Below, in pieces: positions 6,890 to 9,091 of a stretch of DNA of 9,091 nucleotides. The notes under the pieces were generated by a model. The model was not told the DNA's origin and searched no databases. It saw only the letters and a list, made by a program, of their open reading frames with translations. The stretch comes from Chitinophagaceae bacterium (GTDB lineage Bacteria > Bacteroidota > Bacteroidia > Chitinophagales > Chitinophagaceae), in contig CANEWV010000044.1 of the NCBI GenBank assembly GCA_947442905.1, forward strand, positions 1-9,091, in the 5' to 3' direction. The position numbers and the translations under genes are program-made. The stretch's first letter is position 1. Each line of letters begins with the position of its first letter.

Positions 6890-7834
6890 ATGAAAGTCCA
6901 CTACGAACTAGCCCCATCTTTACCAACTTTTAACAATGCCGTGCTCACTATTGGCACTTTTGATGGGGTACATAAGGGCCATCAAAAAATCCTTGAACAA
7001 CTCAAAAAAACGGCGAGTCAGATTAATGGAGAAACGGTTATCATCACATTTCATCCGCACCCGCGCAAAATTGTTTCGTCGGTGCCTGGCGACGTAAAAC
7101 TTTTAACCACACTTCAAGAAAAAATAAAATTATTAGAAAAAGCGGGCATCGATCATTTGGTGGTCGTTCCGTTTGATCATCATTTTTCTAATTTAAGTGC
7201 TAAGGAATACATCACAGATTTTATTGTTGCATATTTTAAGCCGCATACCGTTGTCATTGGCTACGATCACCGCTTTGGAAAAGGCAGACTTGGCAATTTT
7301 GAATTACTAGAGCAAGTAGGACAAGAACAAGGTTTTGTTGTGAATGAAATATCGGAGCAAGTGTTAGAGGAGTCAGTGGTAAGTTCTACAAAAATCAGAG
7401 CCTCTATTGCAGCGCATGATATTGAAACTGCCAACACCTTTTTAGGTTATCCCTATTTTTTTGACGGCCTGGTTGTAGAAGGAAATAAAATAGGCCGAAC
7501 CATTGGCTACCCTACAGCTAATTTGCATATTGCTTCTGAAGAAAAACTCATTCCAAGTGATGGCGTTTATGCTGTTCGCGTTACCATTGATGAAGAAGAA
7601 CAAGTATATGCTGGTATGATGAATATTGGCGTTAGACCTACCATTGATGGTAAAAAAAGAGTAGTAGAAGTAAATATTTTTAATTTTGACGCCGACATTT
7701 ATGGTGCTCAATTAAAAGTAGACCTCTATTATTATTTAAGAGGCGAAGTGAAATTTGAAGGCCTAGAAGGCTTAAAAGCACAGCTTCTACAAGATAAAAA
7801 CAAAGCTGCCGCTTTATTACAACATGCTATTTAA
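6890..7834 (+). CDS. ribF: Bifunctional riboflavin kinase / FAD synthetase
   Basis: RibF phosphorylates riboflavin to FMN and then adenylylates FMN to FAD, in the cytoplasm. The 314-residue protein has the usual two-domain layout. The N-terminal nucleotidyltransferase domain shows 'GTFDGVHKGHQ' with the HxGH motif at 28-31, then 'VVIGYDHRFGKGRLGN' and the 'SSTKIR' motif at 165-170. The C-terminal flavokinase domain shows 'GRTIGYPTAN' (202-211) with the PTAN nucleotide/metal site, 'PSDGVYAVRV', 'MMNIGVRPT' and the presumed catalytic glutamate E260 in 'VEVNIFNF'. All expected motifs are present, so both activities are likely. I chose ATG 6890; the TTG four codons upstream falls in the -7 box and cannot lie on a transcript started there. 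It is divergent from purM and convergent with holA, with overlapping stops. I see no FMN riboswitch upstream: the gap is too short to hold one. Confidence 0.96.
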   Translation: MKVHYELAPSLPTFNNAVLTIGTFDGVHKGHQKILEQLKKTASQINGETVIITFHPHPRKIVSSVPGDVKLLTTLQEKIKLLEKAGIDHLVVVPFDHHFSNLSAKEYITDFIVAYFKPHTVVIGYDHRFGKGRLGNFELLEQVGQEQGFVVNEISEQVLEESVVSSTKIRASIAAHDIETANTFLGYPYFFDGLVVEGNKIGRTIGYPTANLHIASEEKLIPSDGVYAVRVTIDEEEQVYAGMMNIGVRPTIDGKKRVVEVNIFNFDADIYGAQLKVDLYYYLRGEVKFEGLEGLKAQLLQDKNKAAALLQHAI

Positions 7835-8829
7835 CTGATCATTTTAACGGCTAGTTCTTTAAGTAAACCTGCATCAGAGGTTCCAGCATCATGCACGCCA
7901 ATACTTCTCAAATTATATTGATGAAGGAGTAATAACACTTTTTCGATGCCCTCGTAATCATAACGGCGCGCAGTAGCAATATACTCTTTTACAAAAAACG
8001 GATTTACACCAAGTGCCGCAGCTGCTGACTGTTCTGTAATACTTGGAAGGCTATACAGCATAAATACTTTACTAAAATAGTTATAAAGGGCTGGCAGAAT
8101 CATTTGAATCGGTGCCGCTTTAGGATTGGCCTCAAAATAATGAATGATTCGAATGGTTTTAGCGAGGTCTCTTTTACCCAACGCATCTTGTAGTTCAAAA
8201 ACATTAAAGTCTTTACTAACACCAATGTATTTTTCGATGTCGTCTTCCGTAATATTATTTCGACCTGCTAGATTTACGGCTAGCTTTTCAACTTCATTTT
8301 GAAGTCTACTTAAATCATTACCAATATGATCTACTAGTAAATGAAGTGCTTTAGGCACAATGGTTAATTTATGTGATGCCACCATTTGATTCACCCATTC
8401 AGGCAACTGGCTATCATACATTTTTTTAGTGGTCAGCATCTCCCCTTTTGATTTGAGGGTTTTAGCCAACTTGGACCTTCCGTCCACTTTTTTTTCTTTG
8501 AAGCTCACTACAAATATGGTAGATGCTAAAGGATTGTCAATGTAGGATTCTAATTTTTCAATATCACGCATTTGCTGCGCTTCTTTTAAAATAACCACTT
8601 GCTTATCAGCAAACATAGGATAACGCATACATGCATTAACCACCGATGACCAATCGGCATCTTTTCCATAAAAAATAGAAAGGTTAAAACTAGCTTCAGA
8701 CTCCGATAAAATTTTATGTTCAGCGTAATTGACCACTTGGTCGATAAAAAAAGGCTCATCCCCTTCTAGCCAGTAAATAGGCTTGAAGTTCCCTTTTTTC
8801 CAATCGGCAATGATTTTTTCGGCTGACAT
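7831..8829 (-). CDS. holA: DNA polymerase III delta subunit
   Basis: The delta subunit is the 'wrench' of the sliding-clamp loader: it opens the beta clamp so that it can be placed on primed DNA. The 332-residue length is close to the usual 330-345. The N-terminus 'KPIYWLEGDEPFFIDQ' fits the first domain of the family, where the segment after 'GDE' leads to the clamp-binding region. Further family-like stretches are 'YPMFADKQVVILKEAQQM', 'GNDLSRLQNEVEKLAV' and 'DVFELQDALG'-like 'FNVFELQDALGKRD'. The collar domain follows with 'IQMILPALYNYFSKVFML'. As expected for delta, there is no Walker A motif. ATG 8829 is preceded by a divergent gap shared with the next gene. The stop overlaps that of ribF by four bases, so the two 3' ends are interlocked. 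Confidence 0.92.
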   Translation of the reverse strand: MSAEKIIADWKKGNFKPIYWLEGDEPFFIDQVVNYAEHKILSESEASFNLSIFYGKDADWSSVVNACMRYPMFADKQVVILKEAQQMRDIEKLESYIDNPLASTIFVVSFKEKKVDGRSKLAKTLKSKGEMLTTKKMYDSQLPEWVNQMVASHKLTIVPKALHLLVDHIGNDLSRLQNEVEKLAVNLAGRNNITEDDIEKYIGVSKDFNVFELQDALGKRDLAKTIRIIHYFEANPKAAPIQMILPALYNYFSKVFMLYSLPSITEQSAAAALGVNPFFVKEYIATARRYDYEGIEKVLLLLHQYNLRSIGVHDAGTSDAGLLKELAVKMIS

Positions 8830-8833
8830 GCTG

Positions 8834-8841
8834 CAAAGATG
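8834..8841 (-). promoter_or_regulatory. Weak -7 box candidate for holA
   Basis: Read on the minus strand this is CATCTTTG, one mismatch from TAnnTTTG. A TTTG lies 14 bases further upstream (8856-8859), a shorter spacing than usual. It ends only four bases before the holA ATG, so if used it would produce an essentially leaderless message. The call is tentative. Confidence 0.25.
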
Positions 8842-8918
8842 CTAGAAAATCTTATCAAATTGCTAAAACTAGACAGGATTCAATCGATTTTATTTAATTT
8901 GCATCAAAACACATATAT

Positions 8919-9091
8919 ATGCCAGTAACCAACGGAAACAATAGTAACAACAAAGGAATTATTCTATTTTTAGTTTTGGCCCTGGTGGGAAGCTGGGCAT
9001 ACGTTTTGTATAATAAAAAAGAACATCAAGACACTGTTACCCTAATGGAAACTAAAATTCAATTTGTGGATAGCAGTAGAGGTGCCATACA
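8919..9091 (+). CDS. Small single-pass membrane protein, N-terminal part only
   Basis: Only the first 57 codons are in the window; the frame is open at the right edge. The protein starts 'MPVTNGNNSNNKG', a short polar, Asn-rich N-terminus. A hydrophobic segment follows at about residues 13-31 ('IILFLVLALVGSWAYVLY'), then a charged stretch 'NKKEHQDTVTLMETKIQFVD' that could begin a coiled coil. The shape suggests a signal anchor with the C-terminal part in the periplasm, though there is no lipobox and no clear cleavage site. I do not recognise the family with confidence. The ATG at 8919 follows an AT-rich leader. A TTAATTTG (8894-8901) upstream is one mismatch from the -7 consensus. The gene is divergent from holA across 89 bases. 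Confidence 0.7.
   Translation, partial: MPVTNGNNSNNKGIILFLVLALVGSWAYVLYNKKEHQDTVTLMETKIQFVDSSRGAI

Noticed and set aside
7442..7711. Minus-strand open frame inside ribF
   Set aside because: It is antisense to the conserved flavokinase domain and has a biased, shadow-like composition.
1..9091. Mobile element, CRISPR array, toxin-antitoxin or defence system, tRNA or rRNA
   Set aside because: No transposase, terminal repeats, regularly spaced repeats, defence domains or RNA gene signatures were seen. The genes are ordinary housekeeping ones.

Overview
The window looks like a chromosomal housekeeping segment from a low-GC member of the Bacteroidota, probably near Chitinophagaceae/Sphingobacteriia. 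Three things point there. The SMC carries the 'IELGMVDDII' variant seen in that phylum, and the AIR synthase is the long form of about 390 residues. Several start sites are preceded by TAnnTTTG-like -7 boxes and A-rich leaders, with no Shine-Dalgarno sequence. The placement rests on remembered family patterns, not on a search.

Layout from left to right: (1) bases 1-3430, minus strand: nearly all of smc, from a GTG start to just past the Walker B and H-loop region; its last few dozen residues lie off the left edge. (2) 3431-3737: an AT-rich divergent gap with an inverted repeat and weak promoter-like sequence. (3) 3738-4877, plus: a divergent GT4-like glycosyltransferase. (4) 4899-5579, minus: an FtsE-type ABC ATPase. 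(5) 5589-6770, minus: AIR synthase (purM type), 9 bases upstream of ftsE and probably cotranscribed with it. (6) 6771-6889: a divergent promoter region. (7) 6890-7834, plus: bifunctional riboflavin kinase/FAD synthetase, ribF. (8) 7831-8829, minus: DNA polymerase III delta subunit, holA, whose stop overlaps the ribF stop inside a TTAA palindrome. (9) 8830-8918: a short divergent gap. (10) 8919 to the right edge, plus: the first 57 codons of a small single-pass membrane protein.

The recognised genes serve chromosome organisation (SMC), replication (HolA), cell division (FtsE), purine synthesis (AIR synthase) and flavin cofactor synthesis (RibF). They are not one pathway. The repeated strand changes with short gaps suggest small independent transcription units, purM-ftsE being the one likely operon.

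I found no mobile element, CRISPR array, RNA gene, defence cassette or convincing new system. The points most worth a second look are the altered motifs of the glycosyltransferase, the inverted repeat upstream of it and smc, and the recurring coincidence of TTG pseudo-starts with -7 promoter boxes. That coincidence shifts three gene starts and suggests ribF may be almost leaderless.
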